Assembly: GCF_004352915.1 (NCBI RefSeq)
Contig: NZ_SJSY01000062.1
Coordinates: forward strand, 25,588 to 89,587
Reading direction: 5' to 3'
Origin: Flavobacterium zhairuonense
GTDB lineage: Bacteria > Bacteroidota > Bacteroidia > Flavobacteriales > Flavobacteriaceae
DNA: 64,000 nt
Shown here: positions 54,120 to 62,152 of the stretch, piece after piece
Layout of the letters: each line of letters begins with the position of its first letter
How positions within the stretch are numbered: the stretch's first letter is position 1
Made by a program: the position numbers and the translations under genes
The notes under the pieces: model-generated
Told to the model about the DNA's origin: nothing
Database searches by the model: none
Seen by the model: the letters and a program-made list of their open reading frames with translations, nothing else

Positions 54120-54650
54120 ATGAAAAAAGTTATTACACTCTTGTTTTTAGTATCATTTGGATTTGTTAATGCTCAGAAAGCCTTTACAGGCAAGGGAGAT
54201 ATCAGAGTAAATGTTGGTGCTAATCTACAAGATGGTGGTTCTGGAATTCAAGGTTCTGTTGATTTTGGTTTAGGAGAAAATTTCTCTTTTGGTTTTGTTT
54301 CAAATTATTTGCTTGGTGTAAACAATTTTAACGGAATTTATGGTGATCACCCAACTCCATACAATGATTACAAACCAGAATTCAAAGATCGTTTCGATGC
54401 AAAAGCAAGAATTAATGCTAACTTAAGCAGTGTTATTGGAGTTGAACAACTTGACGTTTATCCTGGTTTAAGTTTAGGTTTGAAAAATTTTGGAGGTCAT
54501 ATTGGAGGTCGTTATTTCTTTACTGACGGATTTGGTGTTTTCACAGAAATTGGTTTTCCAATTGCAAAATACAGCAGTGATAATGATGTATTTGATCACT
54601 TAAATAATCAAGCTACTTTCAGTTTAGGAGCTTCATTTAATTTAAATTAA
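54120..54650 (+). CDS. Outer-membrane-type beta-barrel protein
   Basis: A 176-residue protein with a signal peptide (about 1-18, ending VNAQ) and glycine/aromatic-rich amphipathic strands (GKGDIRVNVGANLQDGG, FSFGFVSNYLLG, LSLGLKNFGGHIGGRYFF, TFSLGASFNLN) ending in Asn, as in small barrels. It resembles the DUF6646 group. Role unknown. Confidence 0.72.
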   Translation: MKKVITLLFLVSFGFVNAQKAFTGKGDIRVNVGANLQDGGSGIQGSVDFGLGENFSFGFVSNYLLGVNNFNGIYGDHPTPYNDYKPEFKDRFDAKARINANLSSVIGVEQLDVYPGLSLGLKNFGGHIGGRYFFTDGFGVFTEIGFPIAKYSSDNDVFDHLNNQATFSLGASFNLN

Positions 54651-54660
54651 ATCTTAGAGA

Positions 54661-54705
54661 CTAAGTTACTAAGATGCTAAGACGCTAAGATTCTAAGATT
54701 CTAAG
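54661..54705. repeat. Period-8 word array (CTAAG), left arm
   Basis: CTAAG starts at 54661, 54669, 54677, 54685, 54693 and 54701, six units exactly 8 apart, right after the barrel gene. Confidence 0.92.
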
Positions 54706-54717
54706 TTGAAAAATAAT

Positions 54718-54740
54718 AAAACCGCCATTAGGCGGTTTTT
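54718..54740. terminator. Two-way terminator between inverted arrays
   Basis: AAAACCGCC pairs with GGCGGTTTT around ATTA, with a T run. It sits in the middle between the two period-8 arrays. Confidence 0.92.
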
Positions 54741-54757
54741 CTTTTATATATAAATCA

Positions 54758-54794
54758 CTTAGCAACTTAGCGCCTTAGCATCTTAGTATCTTTA
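54758..54794. repeat. Period-8 word array (CTTAG), right arm
   Basis: CTTAG starts at 54758, 54766, 54774, 54782 and 54790 (CTTTA), exactly 8 apart, in inverse orientation to the left array, ending just before scoB. Confidence 0.92.
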
Positions 54795-54797
54795 AGA

Positions 54798-55454
54798 TTA
54801 AAAACTCATTTCAGGAATTTCTCCTTCAATAATCAATTCGGCTTCGGTTGAAGCGATGATGTGTTCGACTGACACGCCTGGCGCACGTTCTAAGAGCTTA
54901 AAACCTTTTTCTGTCACTTCGAGTACTGCAAGCTCGGTTACAATCTTTTTAACACATCCTACGCCCGTTAATGGCAAAGTGCATTTTTTTAAGATTTTTG
55001 ATTCGCCAGCTTTGTTCACGTGCATCATGGCAACGATGATATTTTCGGCAGAAGCTACCAAATCCATTGCGCCTCCCATTCCTTTTACCATTTTTTCCGG
55101 AATTTTCCAGTTGGCAATATCTCCGTTTTCAGAAACTTCCATTGCTCCAAGAATAGTCAAATCCACTTTTTGGCTTCGAATCATCCCGAAACTGAAAGCC
55201 GAATCAAAAAAACTCGCTCCTGGCAAAGTTGTAATGGTTTGTTTTCCGGCGTTGATAATATCAGCATCTTCTTCACCTTCAAAAGGAAAAGGTCCCATTC
55301 CAAGAACACCATTTTCACTTTGAAATTCCACCGCAATATCTTCTCTAACATAATTCGCAACCAATGTCGGAATCCCGATTCCGAGGTTTACAAAGTATCT
55401 GTCTTTTACTTCTTTAGCAATTCGTTTTGCTATATCTTCTTTACTAAGTGCCAT
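54798..55454 (-). CDS. scoB: 3-oxoacid CoA-transferase, subunit B
   Basis: A 218-residue beta subunit: RYFVNLGIGIPTLVANY, the catalytic Glu in EFQSENGVLGMGP, and later GGAMDLVASAENIIVAMMH, LPLTGVGCV. With subunit A it moves CoA from succinyl-CoA to acetoacetate. Normally adjacent to scoA; here a beta-lactamase gene lies between them. Confidence 0.9.
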   Translation of the reverse strand: MALSKEDIAKRIAKEVKDRYFVNLGIGIPTLVANYVREDIAVEFQSENGVLGMGPFPFEGEEDADIINAGKQTITTLPGASFFDSAFSFGMIRSQKVDLTILGAMEVSENGDIANWKIPEKMVKGMGGAMDLVASAENIIVAMMHVNKAGESKILKKCTLPLTGVGCVKKIVTELAVLEVTEKGFKLLERAPGVSVEHIIASTEAELIIEGEIPEMSF

Positions 55455-55467
55455 AATAATTTGTCAA

Positions 55468-55546
55468 TTTTTTTAATGTGCCAATTAGTCAATTTGATAA
55501 TTCGAAAATAATTATCTAATTGTCGCATTATCTCAATTATCTAATT
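55468..55546. repeat. Period-8 AATT array, copy 1
   Basis: AATT starts at 55483, 55491 and 55499, then in a second run at 55510 and 55518, with a CATT 8 bases later. Bases 55468-55502 are identical to 56445-56479 on the other side of the beta-lactamase gene. Confidence 0.8.
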
Positions 55547-56429
55547 CTCTTTTGATAAAATAATTCCAAGTAGCTTTTGTTATATCTGCAATTATTTTTT
55601 CAGTGTTTTCTTTGGTTTCAGTAATCTCTTTTAAATAAACCGAAAGAATAAAATGTTTTCCGTTTGGAAGCTTTACAATTCCAACATCGTTCATTGCTAC
55701 TCTCAGATTATTGTCATTCGTTCCTGAAATACCGGTTCTGTGTGCCAGTTCAGTTCCTTCGGGAAGTCCGGCTTTCATCCATGTAAGTCCTCTTGAAGTT
55801 TCGACCATTATTTGATATAAATATTTTGTAGTCGTTTCTTTTAGAATTTCTCCTTTATAGAATTTCTCTAGTAATTGTGTTGTTGCCAGTGGTGTTGTTG
55901 TATTTACATAAAGGTTTTTCCAAGTTTCCATTTGCTTTTCATTGACCTTAATAACGAAATCCTTAATTCCTAGTTTGTTTATAAATTTCTGAATCTCTTT
56001 AGTTCCTCCAACTAAACCAATCAATAAATCACATCCGTTATTGTCGCTATGTGAAACTGTATATCGCAATAATTTATCCAATGTTAAATACATATTCCCT
56101 TCAGGATAATCATCCCTTATCGGGCTCCAAGTATTTTCATGCAAATCCTTCTTCTTAATAAAGACTTTTTGATCTAAAGAAAGTTTCCCTTCATCAACTT
56201 TATTTAAAACAGTTAAAGCAATATGGAACTTAAAAACACTCATTAATGGAGCATTCAAATTTCCATTAATACTTAGAGTATCTTTATCTTCAATACTTTT
56301 AACAGAAATTCCAACTGTTGCATTCTTACTGGCAATAATCTGATTTAACTCTTTTCGAAGATCAGACGTTGTTTGAGAAAAAGCTTGAAAAGTCAAAAAT
56401 GAAATCAGAAATATAGAAAGTTTCGTCAT
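55533..56429 (-). CDS. Class A beta-lactamase
   Basis: A 298-residue serine beta-lactamase with a signal peptide (about 1-19). Motifs: S64-V-F-K67, S128-D-N130, Glu164 in VNEKQM (class A2 type, as in PER/VEB/CME relatives), and H230-R-T-G233, where the usual Lys of the KTG triad is Arg. A Lys to Arg change here is also known in some carbenicillinases. Reading frame intact, so probably active on some beta-lactams. It sits between scoB and scoA in the same direction. Confidence 0.9.
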   Translation of the reverse strand: MTKLSIFLISFLTFQAFSQTTSDLRKELNQIIASKNATVGISVKSIEDKDTLSINGNLNAPLMSVFKFHIALTVLNKVDEGKLSLDQKVFIKKKDLHENTWSPIRDDYPEGNMYLTLDKLLRYTVSHSDNNGCDLLIGLVGGTKEIQKFINKLGIKDFVIKVNEKQMETWKNLYVNTTTPLATTQLLEKFYKGEILKETTTKYLYQIMVETSRGLTWMKAGLPEGTELAHRTGISGTNDNNLRVAMNDVGIVKLPNGKHFILSVYLKEITETKENTEKIIADITKATWNYFIKRELDN

Positions 56430-56444
56430 GTTTTTAATGTGTTC

Positions 56445-56532
56445 TTTTTTTAATGTGCCAATTAGTCAATTTGATAATTAGATGATTTTAAGAACAATTA
56501 TCTAATTGACAAATTATCTCATTATCTAATTA
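56445..56532. repeat. Period-8 AATT array, copy 2
   Basis: AATT starts at 56460, 56468 and 56476, then 56496, 56504, 56512, 56520 (CATT) and 56528, all 8 apart within runs. It shares a 35-base exact match with copy 1. Confidence 0.85.
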
Positions 56533-57231
56533 AGCTCTCTGTCTTACGGTACGTTGTTCAATTCTCTTTTCAAACTTTTCTCCCTGAAAAATACGTTGTA
56601 CCATAATTCCCGGAATATGAATTTGATTTGGATCTAAAGTCCCAACTGGAACCAATTCTTCAACTTCAGCAATTGTTATTTTTCCGGCGCCGGCCATGCA
56701 CGCATTAAAATTTCTGGCAGTCCCTTTAAAAATCAGATTTCCAGCTTCATCACCTTTCCATGCTTTTACAATGGCAAAATCGGCTTTGAATGCTTGTTCC
56801 ATAATATGCATTTTTCCGTTGAATTCTCGAACTTCTTTTCCTTCTGCAACCTCAGTTCCATAACCAGCTGGTGTAAAGAATGCAGGAATTCCGACTTGAG
56901 CCGCACGGCAACGTTCTGCCAAACTTCCTTGAGGCGTAAGTTCAACTTCTAATTCTCCTGAGAGCATTTGACGTTCAAATTCAGCATTTTCGCCAACATA
57001 AGATGAAATCATTTTCTTGATTTGTTTTTTCTGCAAAAGCAAACCTAATCCAAAATCATCTACACCTGCATTATTCGAAATGCAAGTCAAATCTGAAATT
57101 GAAGTATTTACCAATGCTGCAATAGTATTTTCAGGAATTCCACATAAACCAAAACCGCCAAACATGATTGTCATGCCGCTTTCGATTCCTTGAATTGCAT
57201 CCTGAACATTATTTACTTTTTTTGTTATCAT
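56530..57231 (-). CDS. scoA: 3-oxoacid CoA-transferase, subunit A
   Basis: A 233-residue alpha subunit: [18 protein letters not shown] near the N-terminus, [43 protein letters not shown], and [26 protein letters not shown]. It pairs with scoB in ketone-body or short-chain fatty-acid CoA exchange. Confidence 0.9.
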   Translation of the reverse strand: MITKKVNNVQDAIQGIESGMTIMFGGFGLCGIPENTIAALVNTSISDLTCISNNAGVDDFGLGLLLQKKQIKKMISSYVGENAEFERQMLSGELEVELTPQGSLAERCRAAQVGIPAFFTPAGYGTEVAEGKEVREFNGKMHIMEQAFKADFAIVKAWKGDEAGNLIFKGTARNFNACMAGAGKITIAEVEELVPVGTLDPNQIHIPGIMVQRIFQGEKFEKRIEQRTVRQRA

Positions 57232-57339
57232 AACAAAGTGTCTTTATTACTATATATTTTTGATAAAAATAAGATTTTTAGATTTAATTATAACGATTTC
57301 GTAATGGTTTTGAGAAATTTAATTTTAGCCACATAAAAA

Positions 57340-57515
57340 TATATCTCGGAGAGATTAAATATTGGTAGAAAAATTTATTTTCAGCGTCATTTTGTCCCGT
57401 AGGGACTATACGTGAAATTCAGTAAGAATCTTAAAAGATGTAGTCCCTACGGGACATCTTTGAAATCTTATCATTCATTGTTTTCTACCAATATTTAACT
57501 CCTAACGGAGTATCT
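57340..57515. repeat. Composite palindromic element with four mini-hairpins
   Basis: The 372-base gap before scoA holds a 17-bp exact inverted repeat (57356-57372 with 57481-57497) around a 16-bp one (57393-57408 with 57441-57456). Each arm also folds alone: ATCTC GGA GAGAT, GTCCC GTA GGGAC, GTCCC TAC GGGAC and ACTCC TAAC GGAGT. No protein is encoded. The build resembles the REP element at 49.6 kb. Confidence 0.85.
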
Positions 57516-57533
57516 AGAAATACTAGTAATTAA

Positions 57534-57585
57534 AAAAATCCTTTCGTATTCTTCTAAAGTTAGAAGATCACAAAAGGATTTATTA
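57534..57585 (-). terminator. Terminator after the PBP1A gene
   Basis: AAATCCTTT with GATTCTTC-like steps pairs with AAAAGGATTT and TAGAAG in a long, slightly imperfect stem; the minus strand has a T run after it. Confidence 0.72.
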
Positions 57586-57603
57586 TTTAAAAACGAAACG
57601 AAA

Positions 57604-59910
57604 CTATAGCTCGAATTCGTCTGTATTTTGATCTGTTTCGGTTGTATCTTTTACAACAGCAGGTCTTTGATAGCAATCTACTTTAATAGAAAGATTAGCC
57701 GGGCGTTCAAATTCCGATTTTGAAACCTGAAGCGATTCATCTCCATAACATTTCTTCATAAAATAAGCCCAAACTGGTAACGCCGCTGTAGCACCCTGTC
57801 CGTAAGTCAAGCTTTTGAAACGTGCTGAACGGTCTTCGCAACCAACCCAAACTCCAGTTACTAAATTTGGAACCATTCCCATAAACCAACCATCAGATTG
57901 ATTTTGCGTTGTTCCTGTTTTACCAGCAATTGGATTTTTGAACATGTATGGATATCCAGTCCAACGGTTGTCTCCGCTTCCACCGCCTTGCGTACGCAAA
58001 CGCGCACCAGAACCAGTTTCAGTAACTCCTTCAAGCAATTTGATAACTGCGAAGGCAATATCTTTATTTAAAACGTCATGAGATTCCGGAATTGGCTCAT
58101 AAATAACCTCTCCACTTTTATTCTCAATTCTACTTAAAAATTGTGGTTTTACATAAACTCCTTGATTTGCGAATGTACTGTAAGCCGCAACCATATCTTC
58201 AACGGTAATATCAACCGCTCCAAGTGCAATTGAAGGCTGAATCGGAATTTCAGTTTTTACTCCCAATTTTTTTGTCAATTCAACAACCGCTTCTGGTCCA
58301 GTTCTATCAATTAATTTAGCTGAAACTGTATTGATGGAATTCGCCAAACCTTGTTTTAAGGTTACCATTCCACGGTATCTGTTATCAGAGTTTCTTGGCT
58401 CCCAATCTTCGGTTACATGATGACGTCCTTTATGAATCATAAAAGGTCCATCTAAAATTGAATCACAAGGAGACATATTCAACTGCTCAATTGCAGTAGC
58501 ATAAACGAATGGTTTGAAAGTAGAACCAACTTGTCTTGCTCCCTGTCCTACGTGATCGTATTGGAAATATTTATAATTGATTCCTCCAACCCAAGCTTTA
58601 ATGTTACCTGTTTGCGGTTCCATTGCCATTAAACCTGATTGCAAAAAGTGTTTGTAATAACGAATAGAATCTAGCGGTGTCATTACTGTATCGCGTTCTC
58701 CTTTCCAAGTAAATACGCGCATTTTTGTTTTTACTTTGAATGAAGCAATGATATCATCCTCACTTTTTTCCATATCTTTCATAATTGCCCAACGATCAGA
58801 ATTTTTCATCGCTTGCATCATGATACGATCTGTTTCTTGTTGTGTGATATTTACGAAAGGCGCATTTTTATTGGTTTTCATTTCAATAAAAAACTGCTGT
58901 TGCAAGTTTTTCATGTGTTCCGAAACTGCCTCTTCAGCATACATTTGCATTCTTGAATCGATAGTCGTATAAATTTTCAAACCATCTTTGTAGATATCAT
59001 AATCTGAACCGTCTGGCTTTTTATTCTCAGTTACCCATTTTTTCATGTAGTCACGAAGGTATTCTCTGAAATAAGTTGCCATTCCTTCACGGTGACTCTC
59101 CAATTTGAATTTTAATGTAATTGGCAAAGCTTGTAATCTTAATTTTTCGGCAGTAGAAATCATCTTTGCTTTTTCCATCTGCGAAAGCACTACATTACGA
59201 CGATTTTTTACACCTTGCGGATTACGAACTGGATTGTATAATCCTGAGTTTTTGAACATTCCGACTAAAATAGCCGATTCGTCCATTGTCAAATCTTTTG
59301 GGTCTTTAGAGAAATAAGTCTGCGCTGCAGAACTTACTCCAACTGAATAGTTCCCGAAATCATAAACATTACAATACATTGCTATGATTTCATTTTTAGT
59401 ATATTGTCTTTCGAGACGAATGGCAATAATCCACTCTTTTATTTTCTGAACAATTCTGAAAGGAAGAAATTTTGATCCTTCGCCATGAAACAACTGTTTT
59501 GCAAGCTGTTGTGTCAATGTACTCGCTCCACCATTTGTTCCCAAAGTAAAAATTGCTCTTAAAGTTCCGCGTCCGTCAATTCCTGAATGTTCGTAAAAAC
59601 GGGCATCTTCAGTAGCAACTAGAGCTTCAACTAAACTTTTTGGCAAGTCTGAATATTTTAACTGTGATCTATTGGTTTTAAAGTATTTACCAATCACTAC
59701 TCCATCAGAAGAAATAATTTCAGTAGCTAAATTTGAATCGGGATTTTCAAGATCTTCAAAAGAAGGCATTGAACCGAATAATCCCCAAGAGGCAAATAAA
59801 AAGAAAGCCAAAATACCCAGCAAAGTATAGGCAAAAATTCGCCAGAATTTCTTTTTATAGTAATTAATATCTTTAACGCTATTTGATTGGTTGTTTTTCT
59901 TGGCTGCCAT
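57604..59910 (-). CDS. mrcA: Penicillin-binding protein 1A (class A)
   Basis: A 768-residue bifunctional enzyme. A membrane anchor (about 22-43) precedes the GT51 domain (about 60-240; EDARFYEHSGIDGRGTLRA, GGASTLTQQLAKQLF). The transpeptidase domain (about 420-720) has STFKPFVY (Ser nucleophile), SIN in ANSINTVSA and KTGTTQNQSDGWF. It polymerises and crosslinks peptidoglycan. It is last in an operon with ricT and gldH, 8 bases after gldH. Confidence 0.95.
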   Translation of the reverse strand: MAAKKNNQSNSVKDINYYKKKFWRIFAYTLLGILAFFLFASWGLFGSMPSFEDLENPDSNLATEIISSDGVVIGKYFKTNRSQLKYSDLPKSLVEALVATEDARFYEHSGIDGRGTLRAIFTLGTNGGASTLTQQLAKQLFHGEGSKFLPFRIVQKIKEWIIAIRLERQYTKNEIIAMYCNVYDFGNYSVGVSSAAQTYFSKDPKDLTMDESAILVGMFKNSGLYNPVRNPQGVKNRRNVVLSQMEKAKMISTAEKLRLQALPITLKFKLESHREGMATYFREYLRDYMKKWVTENKKPDGSDYDIYKDGLKIYTTIDSRMQMYAEEAVSEHMKNLQQQFFIEMKTNKNAPFVNITQQETDRIMMQAMKNSDRWAIMKDMEKSEDDIIASFKVKTKMRVFTWKGERDTVMTPLDSIRYYKHFLQSGLMAMEPQTGNIKAWVGGINYKYFQYDHVGQGARQVGSTFKPFVYATAIEQLNMSPCDSILDGPFMIHKGRHHVTEDWEPRNSDNRYRGMVTLKQGLANSINTVSAKLIDRTGPEAVVELTKKLGVKTEIPIQPSIALGAVDITVEDMVAAYSTFANQGVYVKPQFLSRIENKSGEVIYEPIPESHDVLNKDIAFAVIKLLEGVTETGSGARLRTQGGGSGDNRWTGYPYMFKNPIAGKTGTTQNQSDGWFMGMVPNLVTGVWVGCEDRSARFKSLTYGQGATAALPVWAYFMKKCYGDESLQVSKSEFERPANLSIKVDCYQRPAVVKDTTETDQNTDEFEL

Positions 59911-59918
59911 AACTATTT

Positions 59919-60398
59919 CTAATCTTTTTGTTCTATTCTAAAACCTACGTCTGTAATACCTTCTAAAGCTTCAACACCAGGAATTTTACCTGATTCTCTA
60001 ACCGCTTGTTTGATATGAACTTTGTATTTTCCTCTAAACTTTACATCCTCTTTGTAATACAGCTTGCTTTCTTTTATGTCAGTAAAGCCATTTCCTAATA
60101 AAGTTCCATCTGGATTTGCCATTTGATATTCTAAAGTATCAACTTTCGTAAACCCACTTGGTGTTTCAAGAGCCACAATCAAGAACAAATTATTAAAAGG
60201 GTAATTGTTGTTGTCTCTCAAATTTACAAATAAATTGTATTTTTTGGTAGAATCTAAAACCGGCAGATCAAAAGTAACAACACTGTCTTTGTGCCAAGCA
60301 CTTCCGACCGATTTGTACTCGTCGAACACTCTTTTTTTATCACATGAAAAAAGAAGTATTGCAGCCAACAGAAGAATTCCGCTATTTTTTATTCTCAT
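59919..60398 (-). CDS. gldH: Gliding-motility lipoprotein GldH
   Basis: A 159-residue lipoprotein (LLFSC, Cys19) with the GldH pattern: DKKRVFDEYKSVGSAWHKDSV, TFDLPVLDSTKKYNLFVNLRDNNNYPF, YKVHIKQAVRESGKIPGVEALEGITDVGFRIE. GldH is required for gliding in F. johnsoniae. It overlaps ricT by 17 bases. Confidence 0.92.
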   Translation of the reverse strand: MRIKNSGILLLAAILLFSCDKKRVFDEYKSVGSAWHKDSVVTFDLPVLDSTKKYNLFVNLRDNNNYPFNNLFLIVALETPSGFTKVDTLEYQMANPDGTLLGNGFTDIKESKLYYKEDVKFRGKYKVHIKQAVRESGKIPGVEALEGITDVGFRIEQKD

Positions 60399-61770
60399 TT
60401 TTAGTAATAATTATAGGTTTTCTAGGCTCCGTAGATTTATTTTCATTTGAATTTTGCGGATTCGGATTGTTTGATTTATTCGAATTCTTGTTCTTATTCT
60501 TATGATTTTGTTTGTTTGGATTATTAGGTTTGCCCTGCTGATTTGGATTTCCATTCGGATTATTATTTCCTGCAGGTTTTGTATTATTGTTTTTCTCCTG
60601 TTGCGGTTTTGCCTGAGTTGCAACACCAGAAGCCTCAGCATTTTGCTTGCGTTTGCGATTTGGTTTTTTCTTTCTTTTTGGCTGATCAAAACGAGTCAAA
60701 CTCTCTTGACCCATTGCGTTATTGAAGTCTTTTTCAGGTTCTGAAGTTACTTCTATAGCAAAATCTTCTAATGAAGAAACTTTGTTTTTTTGCTTATTCT
60801 CTGCAATAATTTCTTTTACCTGATCAATTTTCAAAACATGCCAGTTTGCGAAATTGTTTGTATAAGCAAACCACATTAATCCTTTGAAAATATCTTGTTT
60901 CTGGCAAACGGCGTCACCTTTTTCAGTGATTAATTTAGTGTCATAATCAGGAAATTCTTTTAGAGCATCCATGTAAGTATCTAACTCATAGTTTAGACAA
61001 CATTTCAATTTCCCACATTGTCCCGCTAATTTCTGTGGATTCAATGATAATTGCTGATAACGCGCCGCCGAAGTATTTACACTTCTAAAATCAGTCAACC
61101 AAGTTGAACAGCAAAGCTCGCGTCCGCAAGAACCAACTCCTCCTAAACGCGCCGCTTCCTGACGGAAACCAACTTGTTTCATTTCAACTCTCGTACTGAA
61201 TTCTTTAGCAAAATCTTTAATCAACATTCTAAAATCGACACGATCATTTGCCGTGTAGTAAAATGTAGCTTTTGATCCATCGCCTTGAAATTCGATATCC
61301 GAAATTTTCATTTCTAATTTATGCTGAATTGCCAATTCACGCGCACGAACCTTCATTGGCTCCTCGCGATCACGTGCTACAGACCAAATATCGATATCTT
61401 TTTGAGATGCTTTTCTGTAAATTTTTGGAACATCATTACTTTCATGATTTACTCCTTTTTTCTTCATTTGAATTTTTACCAATTCACCTGTAAGAGTCAC
61501 AATTCCAATATCATGTCCTGGCGAAGCAACAGTTGCTACAATATCGCCAATACTTAAAGTTAGTTTTTCTGAATTTCTAAAAAATTCCTTACGTCCGTTT
61601 TTAAAACGTACCTCAACACAATCAAAAATCGCCTCTCCATTAGACGGGCTCATGTTTGAAAGCCAGTCAAAAACCGTCAATTTATTGCAGCTATCGGTGC
61701 CGCAAGTCCCATTATTTTTACAACCCTTTGGTGCGCCACCATCTGAGGTTGAACAACTTGTACATGCCAT
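60382..61770 (-). CDS. ricT: PSP1-domain protein RicT
   Basis: A 462-residue protein. A Cys-rich start (MACTSCSTSDGG, then KGCKNNGTCGTDSCNKL) is followed by a PSP1 domain (about 100-310) with GGVGSCGRELCCSTWL and QCGKLKCCLNYE, the cysteines that in RicT (YaaT) partner an Fe-S complex. The tail (about 360-462) is a low-complexity Asn/Lys/Gln stretch. The ATG at 61770 is preferred to one at 61800 since the Cys-rich start follows it. Confidence 0.88.
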   Translation of the reverse strand: MACTSCSTSDGGAPKGCKNNGTCGTDSCNKLTVFDWLSNMSPSNGEAIFDCVEVRFKNGRKEFFRNSEKLTLSIGDIVATVASPGHDIGIVTLTGELVKIQMKKKGVNHESNDVPKIYRKASQKDIDIWSVARDREEPMKVRARELAIQHKLEMKISDIEFQGDGSKATFYYTANDRVDFRMLIKDFAKEFSTRVEMKQVGFRQEAARLGGVGSCGRELCCSTWLTDFRSVNTSAARYQQLSLNPQKLAGQCGKLKCCLNYELDTYMDALKEFPDYDTKLITEKGDAVCQKQDIFKGLMWFAYTNNFANWHVLKIDQVKEIIAENKQKNKVSSLEDFAIEVTSEPEKDFNNAMGQESLTRFDQPKRKKKPNRKRKQNAEASGVATQAKPQQEKNNNTKPAGNNNPNGNPNQQGKPNNPNKQNHKNKNKNSNKSNNPNPQNSNENKSTEPRKPIIITKNENKK

Positions 61771-61825
61771 AATTATATATGTAGTGTTGCGTAAAAGCAA
61801 CTTAAGTTCATAAACGTTTGATCGG

Positions 61826-61833
61826 TAAAGATA
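61826..61833 (-). promoter_or_regulatory. Near-match -7 element TATCTTTA for ricT
   Basis: One base off TAnnTTTG on the minus strand, 56 bases before the ATG. Confidence 0.35.
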
Positions 61834-62152
61834 GTATTTTTTTTATTTTCTACTTTATGGATTATTATGTTAAGACTACTACACAATATATCTTCAACAA
61901 TAAGCCTTTTCATTATTCCATAAACTTGTCTTATTCTAACATTCTTATAGCTTTTCTTGTAAGTAAATAGTTTCAAAAAAATGCAAACTTTGTGACTTTA
62001 TGTTTTTTTTAACAAAAAACAATTACCACTCCACAAACAAATTTTTTCGATTACCCTTTTCCGAATTATTCGAAATAAATCTTTGATTTTCAATTTAGAG
62101 ATTGATTTTTTAATAATTCATTACACTTATAATTCTATAATAATTATTCATT
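61834..62152. other. Gene-free stretch between ricT and the adhesin gene
   Basis: About 320 bases, very AT-rich, between divergent genes. It contains a small palindrome TTCCGAATTATTCGAAA near 62061-62077 that could be an operator; no coding frame or array was found. Confidence 0.5.

Noticed and set aside
54661..54794. Possible CRISPR array
   Set aside because: Units are only 8 bases, with no conserved long repeat, no spacers and no cas genes nearby.
54856..55323. A 155-codon frame on the plus strand
   Set aside because: It lies antisense to scoB, whose protein is clearly recognisable; the antisense product is low in family-like pattern and rich in Ser/Phe.
60411..60689. A 92-codon frame rich in Ile/Arg/Asn
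   Set aside because: It is the alternate reading of the low-complexity RicT tail and has no independent support.
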